Assembly: GCA_029243485.1 (NCBI GenBank)
Contig: JAQWRY010000073.1
Coordinates: 83,468 to 147,467, forward strand
From: Candidatus Binatia bacterium
GTDB lineage: Bacteria > Desulfobacterota > Binatia > UBA12015
Direction: 5' to 3'
DNA: 64,000 nucleotides
The translations under genes and the position numbers were made by a program. Of the stretch, positions 18,675 to 27,311 are shown in pieces; the stretch's first letter is position 1, and each line of letters starts with the position of its first letter. The notes below the pieces were generated by a model, which was not told the origin of the DNA, did not search any database, and saw nothing but the letters and a program-made list of their open reading frames with translations.

Positions 18675-20440
18675 TGGCGCCGAACCGAAACTATCTCGCG
18701 ATGGAGGTTCTCGTCGAGGAGTTGGTGCGTTCGGGTGTGACCGATGCGTGCGTGAGTCCGGGGAATCGATCAGCTCCGCTCGCCTTCGCACTCGCGCGCA
18801 ACTCGGGCGTGAAGGTCTGGACCCACGTCGACGAGCGCTCGGCGGGCTTCTTCGCGCTAGGCCTCGCACGTGCGACGCGTCGGCCCGTCGTCGTCGCGTG
18901 CACCTCGGGAACCGCGGCGGCCAACCTGCTGCCGGCGGCCGTCGAAGCGCACCATGCGGGTGTTGCGTTGATCCTGCTCACCGCGGATCGGCCCCCGGAA
19001 CTGCGTGAGCGTTCGGCCGGCCAGACGATCGACCAGCTCGGTTTGTACGGAAGCCACGCCCGTTGGTCCTTCGATCTCGGGGTGCCGGAGCCGACGGAGG
19101 TGGGCGTGCGACACGTCCGAGCAGCCGCGTGTCGTGCGGTGGCCGAGTCCGTCGGCCTGCCGGCGGGTGTCGCGCACTTGAACCTACCGATGCGCGATCC
19201 ACTCGATCCGTCGAACGAAGAGGGGGTAGCCCTCGCGGAGGTTGGCGCGACGGCGCGAGATTCCGAAGCGCGGTACACGCTGGTGACAGTGCCGAACGCC
19301 GGAGTCTCCGCGGATCTCTTGCGACCGATCGCGGACCGGTTGGCGACGGCTCGACGCCCGCTTCTATACTGCGGCCCTCTCGATTCAGACGCTCCGAACC
19401 TGGTTGCGGCGGTTCGGGCCCTCGCGCAACGGCTCGATGCGCCGCTCTTGGCGGAGCCGATCTCGAATCTTCGCCGGTCTGAGGCCGGAGAACGGCTCGT
19501 AGGGAGCTACGAGGCGCTCCTGCGCGACGACGCCTTCGCGGCGGCGTCTCGGCCGGATGTCATCGTGCGGCTGGGCGCACCGCCGACCTCGCGGACGGTC
19601 GCGACGTGGCTGGATGGCTGCGGCGCGGAACTCGTCGTGTTGGACGAGGGCGGCGGTTGGCCGGATCCCGGCTGCCGTGCGAGCCACGTCGTCCACGGGT
19701 CGATTGCAGAGAACTGCCAGACGATGGCCGCGGCGCTGCGGAGCGTCGATTCGGATGCGGATTGGTGTGAGCAGTGGGCTGCGGGCGAACGACGAGCGGC
19801 GCAGGCGTTAGCGGTATCCGTGGAAGGAGAGAGTGCGCCGTTCGAGGGCCACATCATGCGCGCGATCGGGGCCGCCCTTCCTTCGGACGCGAGCGTGTAC
19901 GTGGGCAACAGTCTCGCCGTTCGCGATCTGGATTGGTTCTGGCCGAGCGACGCGCCTTCGGTTCGAGTTCTCGCGAATCGCGGCGCGAACGGCATCGATG
20001 GGTTCGTGTCGAGCGTCCTCGGTGCTGCCGCTGGAGGTATGCCGGTCGTGGGGGTTTGCGGAGACCTGTCGTTCTTTCACGACCTCGGCGGCCTGGTGGC
20101 GGCGCAGCGGCTCGGTGTGCGCGCGTGCTTCGTGGTCACGAACAACGGTGGGGGAGGGATTTTCGACTATCTGCCGTCGGCGCGGGCTGAGGGTGGATAC
20201 GAGGAGCATTTCGAAGAGCTGTTCGTGACACCTCTCGGGATCGAACTCGGCCCGCTCGTGGCAGCGCACGGAGTCGAATTTCGTCGCGCGGAGCGGGTGG
20301 AGCAGATCCGTCCCGCGATCGAGCGCGCGCTCGCTAGCGCCACGACATCGGTGGTGGAAGTGGTCGTGGATCGAGCGGACAGTCGCGCGGCCCACGCGCG
20401 CGCGTGGGCCGCGGCGCGGGCGGGCAGGGCGGGCGAATGA
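18674..20440 (+). CDS. menD: SEPHCHC synthase MenD
   Basis: This ThDP-dependent enzyme of 588 residues starts MAPNRNYLAMEVLVEELVRS. It has CVSPGNRSAPLAFALARN and HVDERSAGFFALGLA in the N-terminal domain, and in the C-terminal domain YVGNSLAVRDLDWFWPS, ANRGANGIDGFVSS and the ThDP/metal motif GDLSFFHDLGG...NNGGGGIFDYLP. It condenses isochorismate with 2-oxoglutarate. The start overlaps the menF stop by one base and the stop overlaps menH (ATGA). Confidence 0.95.
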   Translation: MAPNRNYLAMEVLVEELVRSGVTDACVSPGNRSAPLAFALARNSGVKVWTHVDERSAGFFALGLARATRRPVVVACTSGTAAANLLPAAVEAHHAGVALILLTADRPPELRERSAGQTIDQLGLYGSHARWSFDLGVPEPTEVGVRHVRAAACRAVAESVGLPAGVAHLNLPMRDPLDPSNEEGVALAEVGATARDSEARYTLVTVPNAGVSADLLRPIADRLATARRPLLYCGPLDSDAPNLVAAVRALAQRLDAPLLAEPISNLRRSEAGERLVGSYEALLRDDAFAAASRPDVIVRLGAPPTSRTVATWLDGCGAELVVLDEGGGWPDPGCRASHVVHGSIAENCQTMAAALRSVDSDADWCEQWAAGERRAAQALAVSVEGESAPFEGHIMRAIGAALPSDASVYVGNSLAVRDLDWFWPSDAPSVRVLANRGANGIDGFVSSVLGAAAGGMPVVGVCGDLSFFHDLGGLVAAQRLGVRACFVVTNNGGGGIFDYLPSARAEGGYEEHFEELFVTPLGIELGPLVAAHGVEFRRAERVEQIRPAIERALASATTSVVEVVVDRADSRAAHARAWAAARAGRAGE

Positions 20441-21234
20441 CCCTGTGGGCGAAGACTTACGGTGAGGGGCCGCCGCTTGTGCTGTTGCACGGGTTTACCG
20501 GCAGCGCGGCGACGTGGGATCGCTATGCGAAGGATCTGCGGGGCTTCCGCGTGCTCGCGATCGACCTCCCCGGACACGGTGCATCCGCCGCGCCGGCATC
20601 GGGCATGTCCTTCGAAGAGATCGCGGATGCGGTGGTTGCCGTTCTAGACGACGAAGGCGTGGAGCGCTGCGCGTGGCTCGGATACTCGATGGGTGGGCGG
20701 GTGGCACTGCAGGTGCTCGTTCGGCATCCGGGTCGGGTGGAGCGGATCGTGATCGAGAGCGCGTCGCCGGGACTTCGGGAAGCGGGAGAGCGCGAGGCCC
20801 GCGCCGCTGCGGACGACGCCCTGGCCGCGGGAATCGAGCGCGACGGCTTGGAGCCGTTCGTCGAGCGTTGGGCAAGGCAACCGCTCTTCGCGTCGCAGAA
20901 GCGCGTTGCACCCGAGGATCTCGACCGCGAGAGGAGGGCTCGGCTGCAGAACACCGCCACCGGACTCGCGGCCGGACTGCGAGCGCTCAGTGTGGGTCGG
21001 CAGCCCTCTTTGTGGAGCGCTCTTGGCGCGGTGCAGGTTCCGCTCTTGGCGGTCGTCGGAGCGGAAGACCCCAAGTACCTGGCTCTAGGTGAGTCACTCG
21101 TCCGCGTCGCGCCCGGCGCGGAGCTTCGTGTCGTGGCAGAGGCGGGGCATACGGTCCATCTCGAGCAGCCGGGCATCTTCTGGTCCGCTGTGCGTTCCTT
21201 TCTTCTGGGTGGGCTGGGGAGCGATCGCGGATGA
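20437..21234 (+). CDS. menH: MenH-like SHCHC synthase (alpha/beta hydrolase)
   Basis: The 265-residue alpha/beta hydrolase has PLVLLHGFTGSAATWDRY, DLPGHGASAAP, the nucleophile elbow GYSMGGRVAL and the terminal His in EAGHTVHLEQP. These match MenH, which eliminates pyruvate from SEPHCHC. Identification as MenH rests on both the motif set and its place between menD and menA. ATG 20437 overlaps the menD stop, and an upstream in-frame start at 20404 is less likely. Confidence 0.88.
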   Translation: MTLWAKTYGEGPPLVLLHGFTGSAATWDRYAKDLRGFRVLAIDLPGHGASAAPASGMSFEEIADAVVAVLDDEGVERCAWLGYSMGGRVALQVLVRHPGRVERIVIESASPGLREAGEREARAAADDALAAGIERDGLEPFVERWARQPLFASQKRVAPEDLDRERRARLQNTATGLAAGLRALSVGRQPSLWSALGAVQVPLLAVVGAEDPKYLALGESLVRVAPGAELRVVAEAGHTVHLEQPGIFWSAVRSFLLGGLGSDRG

Positions 21235-22115
21235 GTGAGAGTCGTGCGTCGCTTCTCCTGTCGGCGATCCGGCCACGGACGCTGCCCGCCTCGCTCGTGC
21301 CGGTCGTCGTTGGGAGTGCGGTTGCGGGCCACGGAGGCGCCTTCGATCCCGCTATCGCGGGGTTGGCGATTCTCGCCGCGGTCCTGCTGCAGATCGGCAC
21401 GAACCTGATCAACGACTATGGCGATCACGTGCGGGGCGCCGATGGCGACGATCGAATCGGGCCGTCGAGAGCGTCGCAGTCGGGAGAGGTGGATCCGAAG
21501 CAAGTGGCTCTCCTGGGCGGTACGGCACTTCTGGGCGCGGCGCTCGTCGGTGTTCTCCTGATCGCACACGGCGGCTGGCCGATCGTGTGGATTGGCGTCG
21601 GCTCGCTCCTCGCGGCAGTCGCGTACACGGCGGGGCCGTTTCCGTTGGCGTACCACGGCCTCGGGGAGGTCTTCGTGTTCGCGTTCTTCGGCCCGGTCGC
21701 GGTGCTGGGTACGCAGTACCTGCAGGCCGGCGAGATCAGCGCCGGCGGCGTCGCCGCCTCTGTCGCGATCGGTGCGCTCGCGGCCGCGATCCTTTTGGTG
21801 AACAACGTGCGCGACGTCGAGGGTGACACCCGGGCCGGGAAGCGGACCATCGTCGTGCGTCTCGGTCGCCGGGCCGGTCGGGCTCTTTACGTGCTCGCGC
21901 TCGCCCTCGGTTTCGGTGCGCCGCTCGTCGGTTGGCTCGCGGGCTGGCTCCCGGCGGGTGCGTTGGTGGCGTGGCTCTCGCTCCCCCTCGGGATCTCGCC
22001 GTTGCGCACGGTTCTCACGACCACCGAGGGGCCGCCCCTGAACGAGGCGCTGGCGAACACCGCGAAGCTCGAGTTGGCTTTCGGGATCGCGTTCGCCGTC
22101 GGCATGTTGCTGTGA
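21231..22115 (+). CDS. menA: 1,4-dihydroxy-2-naphthoate polyprenyltransferase MenA
   Basis: The product is an integral membrane UbiA-family prenyltransferase of 294 residues with about eight helices. The first aspartate-rich motif is NLINDYGDHVRGADGDDR and the second is NNVRDVEGDTRAGKRT. The N-terminal AIRPRTLPASLVPVVVG is typical for MenA. It attaches the isoprenoid tail to DHNA at the inner membrane. ATG 21231 overlaps the menH stop and the stop overlaps menC. Confidence 0.94.
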   Translation: MSESRASLLLSAIRPRTLPASLVPVVVGSAVAGHGGAFDPAIAGLAILAAVLLQIGTNLINDYGDHVRGADGDDRIGPSRASQSGEVDPKQVALLGGTALLGAALVGVLLIAHGGWPIVWIGVGSLLAAVAYTAGPFPLAYHGLGEVFVFAFFGPVAVLGTQYLQAGEISAGGVAASVAIGALAAAILLVNNVRDVEGDTRAGKRTIVVRLGRRAGRALYVLALALGFGAPLVGWLAGWLPAGALVAWLSLPLGISPLRTVLTTTEGPPLNEALANTAKLELAFGIAFAVGMLL

Positions 22116-23200
22116 GAATTCGAGCGGTCGAGCTCTTGTCGTTCTCGATTCCGCTCGTGAGGCCGCTCGCGACGGCGCGCGGCGCGATCGAGGAACGTCG
22201 TGGGTGGATCGTGAAGCTCACGGACGAGCGTGGTCTTGTGGGCGTCGGAGAGGCGGCCCCCCACCCGCATAGCTCCGCCGAAGATGCGGCGCGCGAATCC
22301 AGCCGGCTCCCCGAGATCGCTGTCCGCGTTCGGGATGCCGACGTGTTCCGGGTTCGCGAGGCGAGCGAGACGTTGGCGGATTTTCCGAGGTGGATCGCGT
22401 GCGGCCTCGACACCGCTCTTTGCGACTTGGAGGCCCGTGCTCGCGGTGTCACGCTTGCCGAACTTCTCGGTGGGGCGCGGCGCAACGATATCCCGGTGAA
22501 CGCGGTCCTCGAGGCTGCGGATCTCGACAGTTGCGTGGATGAAGGGAGGCGTGTGCTCGCGGCCGGATACACGCACGCGAAGCGCAAGATCGCGGGCGAC
22601 GTCGCAACGACGGCAGCGGAGGTGCGCGCGCTCGGTGCGGCGGTCCCCGGTCTCGCGTTGCGGCTCGATGCCAACGGTATTTGGGATCGCGCGGAGGCCG
22701 AGGCGGCCTGTCGAGCGCTCGCCGGTCCGAACGTGGAGTGGGTGGAGCAGCCGCTCGAGTCGAGGGACTTCGAAGGGTTGGCCGCGCTGCGGTCGAGCGT
22801 GGAGGTGCCGATTGCGGTCGACGAGTCGGTGCGGAGTCCCTCCGATGTCGAGGCGCTGGCGCGAGAACGAGCGTGCGACGGCGTCGTGGTGAAGCTGGTG
22901 CAAGTCGGAGGACTGTCGGTGGCCTGCGAAGTCGCGGTTGCCGCGGCCGCCGCTGGGTTGCCGCTCGCAGTCACGAGCGGCATCGACACGGGAATCGGAA
23001 TCGCGGCGGCTCTGTCGTTTGCGGCGACGGTGCCCGGGTCTTTAGCGGCCTGCGGTCTGTCGACAGGCTCACTCCTGGTCGGCGACCTGGTGCGTGACGT
23101 GGTCCGCCCCGGACCGTGGATGGGCGTGCCGTCAGGGCCGGGGCTGGGAGTCGAGCTCGACGAGGTGGCGTGCGCGCGGTTTGCCGTGGAGTCGACATGA
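22112..23200 (+). CDS. menC: o-Succinylbenzoate synthase MenC
   Basis: This enolase-superfamily protein of 362 residues starts at GTG 22112, inside the menA stop. The catalytic lysine pair is in THAKRKIAGD, metal ligands are D in LRLDANGIWD, E in EWVEQPL and D in IAVDESV, and the second catalytic lysine is in GVVVKLVQVGG. It dehydrates SHCHC to o-succinylbenzoate. The stop overlaps the menE start (ATGA). Confidence 0.92.
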   Translation: MRIRAVELLSFSIPLVRPLATARGAIEERRGWIVKLTDERGLVGVGEAAPHPHSSAEDAARESSRLPEIAVRVRDADVFRVREASETLADFPRWIACGLDTALCDLEARARGVTLAELLGGARRNDIPVNAVLEAADLDSCVDEGRRVLAAGYTHAKRKIAGDVATTAAEVRALGAAVPGLALRLDANGIWDRAEAEAACRALAGPNVEWVEQPLESRDFEGLAALRSSVEVPIAVDESVRSPSDVEALARERACDGVVVKLVQVGGLSVACEVAVAAAAAGLPLAVTSGIDTGIGIAAALSFAATVPGSLAACGLSTGSLLVGDLVRDVVRPGPWMGVPSGPGLGVELDEVACARFAVEST

Positions 23201-24633
23201 CAGTTCAGCCGGATTGGTTGCGGCGACAGGCGGCCGCCCGGCCGCGTCATGCGGCGGTGGTCACCCCGCAGGGCAGCGCGACGTTCGCCGAACTAGACGA
23301 TCGCGTTGCTCGGCTGGCCCGGGTCCTGTCCGCGCATCCGGCGACGCGGGTCGGGGTGGTCCTGGGCAACGGGCTCGCTCTCGCGGAGACGGTGCTGGCC
23401 TGTCTACGAGTCGGCAAGCCCGTGGTCTTGTTCGATCCTCGGCTCGGCCTGGAGGAGGCTCTCCCTCTCGTCGCGACGACCGCGCCCGGCTTAATCGTCA
23501 CGAACGCGGAGACGCAGGATCTCGGTGGGGCGCTGGCGGCCGAAGTCGATGGCGAGTCTTGCGCGCACGCAGGACTTGCGGCCGCGGCGCGCTCGTCCGC
23601 ACGGGACACGCCCTCGGGTGTGGATCTCGAACGAACCGCCGTCGTCGTCTTCAGCTCCGGTACCAGTGGAACCCCGAAGCCGATCGAGCTGACGGCTGGC
23701 AATCTTCTGTGGAGTGCTCTCGCGAGCGCGTCCCGCCTCGGCAGCCGGCCGGAGGACCGATGGCTCGCGTGTCTTCCGCTCTCGCACATGGGCGGGTTGT
23801 CGATCCTGTTTCGGAGTGTGCTGCTCGGAACCACGATGCAGCTGCACCGCGGTTTCGATTTGGCGGCGGTGCGCGCTGCCCTCGCCGGGGAGGGCACGAC
23901 CATGGTGTCGCTGGTCCCGACCACGCTCGCCCGGCTCATCGACGAGGTGAAGAGCGGAGTCGTTGCGGCCCCCGCGCTGCGCTGCGCGCTGATCGGTGGC
24001 GCGAGCGCTCCGATCGAGCTTCTCGAAGAGGCTCGCCGCTCGGGCCTGCCGGTGGCGCCCACGTATGGGCTCACCGAGACGGCATCGCAGGTGGCGACTC
24101 TGGCCCCTGGTGAGCCCTTTGGCGAGACGGGCCGTGTCGGGCCGCCGCTGCTTCCCACGGAGGTGTCGATCGTCGGCGCCGACGGTCGTGACGTGGAAGC
24201 GGGAGTCGTCGGCGGGATTCGGATTCGAGGCGCGACCGTTTCGGCGACGGCGCTCGAGGAGGACGGCTGGCTACACACGGGGGACGCGGGCCGGCTGGAC
24301 TCGGTCGGGGTGCTCACGGCGCTCGGTCGGCAAGACGACGTCATCATCACGGGGGGCGAGAATGTTTCGCCGGGGGAGGTCGAGGCCGTACTGGGCCGCC
24401 TGCCCGGGATCGCCGAGGTCGCAGTCGCTGGGGTGGCGGATCCGCAGTGGGGTCAGGTCGTCGGCGCGTGGGTGGTGCCGAGCCCGGGGGCGTCGATCTC
24501 GTTGGAGGGCCTGCGCGAGGCTTGCGGCACGCAGTTGGCGCCGCACAAGCGCCCGCGATGGCTCACCCTGGCCGACGCGCTGCCGCGCACCGCACTCGGC
24601 AAGATTCGAAGAAACTTACTCGGCGGGCGGTGA
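23197..24633 (+). CDS. menE: o-Succinylbenzoate-CoA ligase MenE
   Basis: This adenylate-forming enzyme of 478 residues carries the P-loop VVFSSGTSGTPKPIELT, YGLTETASQVATLAPG, DGWLHTGDAGRLDS and the C-terminal lysine region LPRTALGKIRRNLL. It makes the CoA thioester that MenB would cyclise; menB itself is not in this window. It is the last gene of the overlapping run, and the sulfatase gene starts 51 bases further on. Confidence 0.93.
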   Translation: MTVQPDWLRRQAAARPRHAAVVTPQGSATFAELDDRVARLARVLSAHPATRVGVVLGNGLALAETVLACLRVGKPVVLFDPRLGLEEALPLVATTAPGLIVTNAETQDLGGALAAEVDGESCAHAGLAAAARSSARDTPSGVDLERTAVVVFSSGTSGTPKPIELTAGNLLWSALASASRLGSRPEDRWLACLPLSHMGGLSILFRSVLLGTTMQLHRGFDLAAVRAALAGEGTTMVSLVPTTLARLIDEVKSGVVAAPALRCALIGGASAPIELLEEARRSGLPVAPTYGLTETASQVATLAPGEPFGETGRVGPPLLPTEVSIVGADGRDVEAGVVGGIRIRGATVSATALEEDGWLHTGDAGRLDSVGVLTALGRQDDVIITGGENVSPGEVEAVLGRLPGIAEVAVAGVADPQWGQVVGAWVVPSPGASISLEGLREACGTQLAPHKRPRWLTLADALPRTALGKIRRNLLGGR

Positions 24634-24684
24634 GGGGGGCGGCGTCGGGTGGCGACGGCCCGCCCGCACCGTCATGATGGGGGG

Positions 24685-26052
24685 ATGCCTTCCCCGCGGC
24701 TCCGCGCTCTTCCTCTCCTCTCTCTCGGCCTCGTCGCGGTGGTGCTGGTCTGGGCGGTGCGGCTGCCGGCTGTGACGTGGAAGAGTGCACAGCCTCCTCG
24801 TCACGTGATCTTGATCTCGCTCGATACTCTTCGCGCGGATCACTTGGGGGCCTGGGGGTATGAGGGGGAGACGAGTCCCCGCTTGGACTCTCTGGCGAAG
24901 AAGAGCGTGGTTTTCCGACGTGCCGTCGCGCAGGGCAGCAGCACGATCCCGTCCCACGCGTCGTTGTTCACATCGCAATACGCGTCGGCGGTCATCGCCC
25001 CGGGTGCCGGTCTGCTGGATTGGTCCGAAACTCTCGCGGAGGCGCTCTCGCTTGACGGGTTCGCGACGTGGGGCTTCGTAGATGGTGGGAACGTCCGCAG
25101 TAGATTCGGATTCGATCGGGGGTTCGAGCACTACGAAGACGATCGCGTCGGAGTGGAGCGTCTGGTGGCGCGCGCGAAAGGTTGGATCACGTCACATCCG
25201 ACGCCCCGCTTCTTTCTATTTCTGCACACGTACGAGATCCACACGCCCTACAAAGCTCCGCCCGAGTACGTGAAGATGTTCGGTACCCCCGAGTTCCGGC
25301 CCGGCTTCCATCCGGACACGAAGTACTTCCGCGAGATCGAAGCGCAAGGCAAGGGTTTGTCGGCCCGCGAGCATCGCGAGGTCGTGGCGCGGTACGACGC
25401 GGGCATTCGCTACACGGACGAGCGCATCGGCGGCTTCCTCGATTGGCTCGACGAGAGGGGGCTCCTCCAAGACTCGCTCGTCGTGGTGGTGTCGGATCAC
25501 GGCGAGGAGTTCCTCGAGCACGGGAGGCTCGGCCATCAGCAACTCTATCTCGACCCGAATCTTCGCGTGCCGCTGCTCTTCTATCGTCGCGGGATGCCGG
25601 CTCGGGTGATCGACGAAACCGTGGAATTGATCGACGTCGTGCCGACCATCCTCGATCTCCTCGAGTTGCCGAATCTCCCCGCGTCGGTGGGCCAGAGTTT
25701 GGTGGCGTCCTTCGCGGGCGTACCTCCGCGGGGCGACCGGATGGCCTACGCGGAGAAGGGCACCATGCCCGGGGCGCAGACCGTGATCACGGACCGCTAC
25801 CAGCTCCTGGAGGATCGGACGACGAATGAGGTCCGACTCTACGATCTCCAGGCCGATCCCGAGGCGACGCGCGATGTTCTCGCAGAGCAGCCCGCGGTTG
25901 CGGCAGAACTTGCTGCCGCGATGGCAGCGCGACGTGAAGCGGCCAGCGAAAGCTGGCATCGACACGAGCGCGAGGCGCGCCGCCAGACCCGGATTGCGCC
26001 CATGAAGGACAAAGTGCGTCGCGAACTCGAGGTGCTCGGGTATCTCGAATAG
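24685..26052 (+). CDS. Membrane-anchored sulfatase-like hydrolase without the formylglycine cysteine
   Basis: A 455-residue alkaline phosphatase-superfamily protein starts at ATG 24685, with one hydrophobic N-terminal helix (residues 8-25) as signal or anchor. Metal ligands appear in LISLDTLRADHLGAWGYEG and VVVVSDHGEEFLEHG. The position of the sulfatase nucleophile reads TIPSHASLFTSQY (Thr87-x-Pro-Ser-His) instead of Cys/Ser-x-Pro-Ser-Arg. The usual formylglycine cannot therefore form. Thr is the nucleophile in related phospho-transfer enzymes, so a phosphodiesterase or phosphotransferase role is equally possible. The last 60 residues are charged and helical. Confidence 0.8.
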   Translation: MPSPRLRALPLLSLGLVAVVLVWAVRLPAVTWKSAQPPRHVILISLDTLRADHLGAWGYEGETSPRLDSLAKKSVVFRRAVAQGSSTIPSHASLFTSQYASAVIAPGAGLLDWSETLAEALSLDGFATWGFVDGGNVRSRFGFDRGFEHYEDDRVGVERLVARAKGWITSHPTPRFFLFLHTYEIHTPYKAPPEYVKMFGTPEFRPGFHPDTKYFREIEAQGKGLSAREHREVVARYDAGIRYTDERIGGFLDWLDERGLLQDSLVVVVSDHGEEFLEHGRLGHQQLYLDPNLRVPLLFYRRGMPARVIDETVELIDVVPTILDLLELPNLPASVGQSLVASFAGVPPRGDRMAYAEKGTMPGAQTVITDRYQLLEDRTTNEVRLYDLQADPEATRDVLAEQPAVAAELAAAMAARREAASESWHRHEREARRQTRIAPMKDKVRRELEVLGYLE

Positions 26053-26053
26053 G

Positions 26054-26075
26054 ATCCGATCGACCGTCGGATTTT
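26054..26075 (+). terminator. Probable Rho-independent terminator after the sulfatase gene
   Basis: ATCCGA (26054-26059) and TCGGAT (26067-26072) form a 6-bp stem with a 7-base loop, followed by TTTT, starting one base after the stop at 26052. It would end a transcript that may run from merR through menE and the sulfatase gene. Confidence 0.5.
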
Positions 26076-26140
26076 GCGGCGTCAGGACGTTCTGCTAGCA
26101 GGCGGGTATAGGCGGTTGGTAGGCCGTCAAGGGTGAGAGA

Positions 26141-27304
26141 ATGATCGAGAAGAGAAGCCGGATGAAGAGGATCAACTGGGTCACCGCGGTGTTCTTGTTC
26201 TCGACTCCGGTGGGGGCGCTGGTCTGGGGCGGATTCCATGTTCACGCGAACGGAGTCAGCGCCGCCGAGGTCATCTTCTTTGCGTTCTACCTTGTCATCA
26301 CCGCGATGAGCATCACGGCGGGCTACCACCGGCTCTTCTCTCACCGTGCCTACGAGGCGAGCCCTCTGGTCCGCGCGCTGTATCTTCTCTTCGGTGCCGC
26401 CACCTTCCAGGACTCCGCGTTGGCGTGGTCGGCCGACCACCGTTCGCACCATCAGAACATCGATCGCGAAGGCGACCCGTATAACGTCCATCGGGGTTTC
26501 TTGTGGGCGCACATGGGTTGGCTACTCGTGACCGATCACCTCCACGAACGTCGAACGAACGTCCCCGATCTCGAGGGCGATTGGATGGTCGTCGCTCAGG
26601 ATCGGTACTACGGGTTGATCGCGACCGTCATGTGCTTCGGGCTGCCGCTTCTCGTCGGGTTCGCATTCGGTGATCCCTGGGGGTTCCTCCTCTGGGGAGG
26701 GCTCGTTCGCGTCGTAGTCGGACACCACATCACCTTCTTGGTGAACTCGCTCGCGCACACGCTCGGAGAGCGTCCGTACGAGCCGGCCTTTTCGGCCCGC
26801 GACAGTCTGGTCACCGCCGTACTCACGTTCGGCGAGGGGTACCACAACTTTCATCACCGGTTCGCGAGCGACTATCGCAACGGTGTCCGTCGGTACCAAT
26901 GGGATCCGACGAAGTGGCTCATTCGTGGCCTCGAGAAGATCGGTCTCGCGTCGAACCTTCGCCGGGTCCCCCGGGAGCGGATCGTCGCTGCCCGAATGCG
27001 GTCGGATGAGCATCGTCTCCTCGAGCGCGTTCGCGAATGCTCGCAAGACGCGGTGGAGTCCGCGCAGGCCCGGTTGGCGGAGATCTCCGTCGCCGTGGAG
27101 CGGACGGTCACGCGGCTCGGCGAGCTCGAGAGGGAGTTCGCTCGCGTCCGGACGGATGCTGCGGGCGTCTCGCGCGAGCGCCTCCGACAGCTCCAGGCCG
27201 ACTTGCGCGCCGCCCGCAAGGAGTTCCGCGAGGCCTGGCGTCGGTGGGCCCGCGAGCTGTCGCGGTTGCCGGCGAGCCTCGAACCCTCGCCGACCGCGGG
27301 CTGA
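26141..27304 (+). CDS. Delta-9-type fatty acid desaturase with C-terminal coiled-coil extension
   Basis: This membrane di-iron desaturase has the three histidine boxes: HRLFSH (63-68), HRSHH (100-104) and HNFHH (about 235), plus GYH and four transmembrane helices. The class is acyl-CoA or acyl-lipid delta-9 desaturase, which introduces a cis double bond into saturated chains for membrane fluidity. After about residue 280 the protein continues for some 105 residues with heptad-rich Leu, Glu, Arg and Ala (VERTVTRLGELEREF, REFRE..RRWARELSRLP), predicted coiled coil and unusual for the family. The length is 387 residues. ATG 26141 is preceded by GTGAGAG; ATG 26162 is an alternative. Confidence 0.9.
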   Translation: MIEKRSRMKRINWVTAVFLFSTPVGALVWGGFHVHANGVSAAEVIFFAFYLVITAMSITAGYHRLFSHRAYEASPLVRALYLLFGAATFQDSALAWSADHRSHHQNIDREGDPYNVHRGFLWAHMGWLLVTDHLHERRTNVPDLEGDWMVVAQDRYYGLIATVMCFGLPLLVGFAFGDPWGFLLWGGLVRVVVGHHITFLVNSLAHTLGERPYEPAFSARDSLVTAVLTFGEGYHNFHHRFASDYRNGVRRYQWDPTKWLIRGLEKIGLASNLRRVPRERIVAARMRSDEHRLLERVRECSQDAVESAQARLAEISVAVERTVTRLGELEREFARVRTDAAGVSRERLRQLQADLRAARKEFREAWRRWARELSRLPASLEPSPTAG

Positions 27305-27311
27305 GTTTCCC

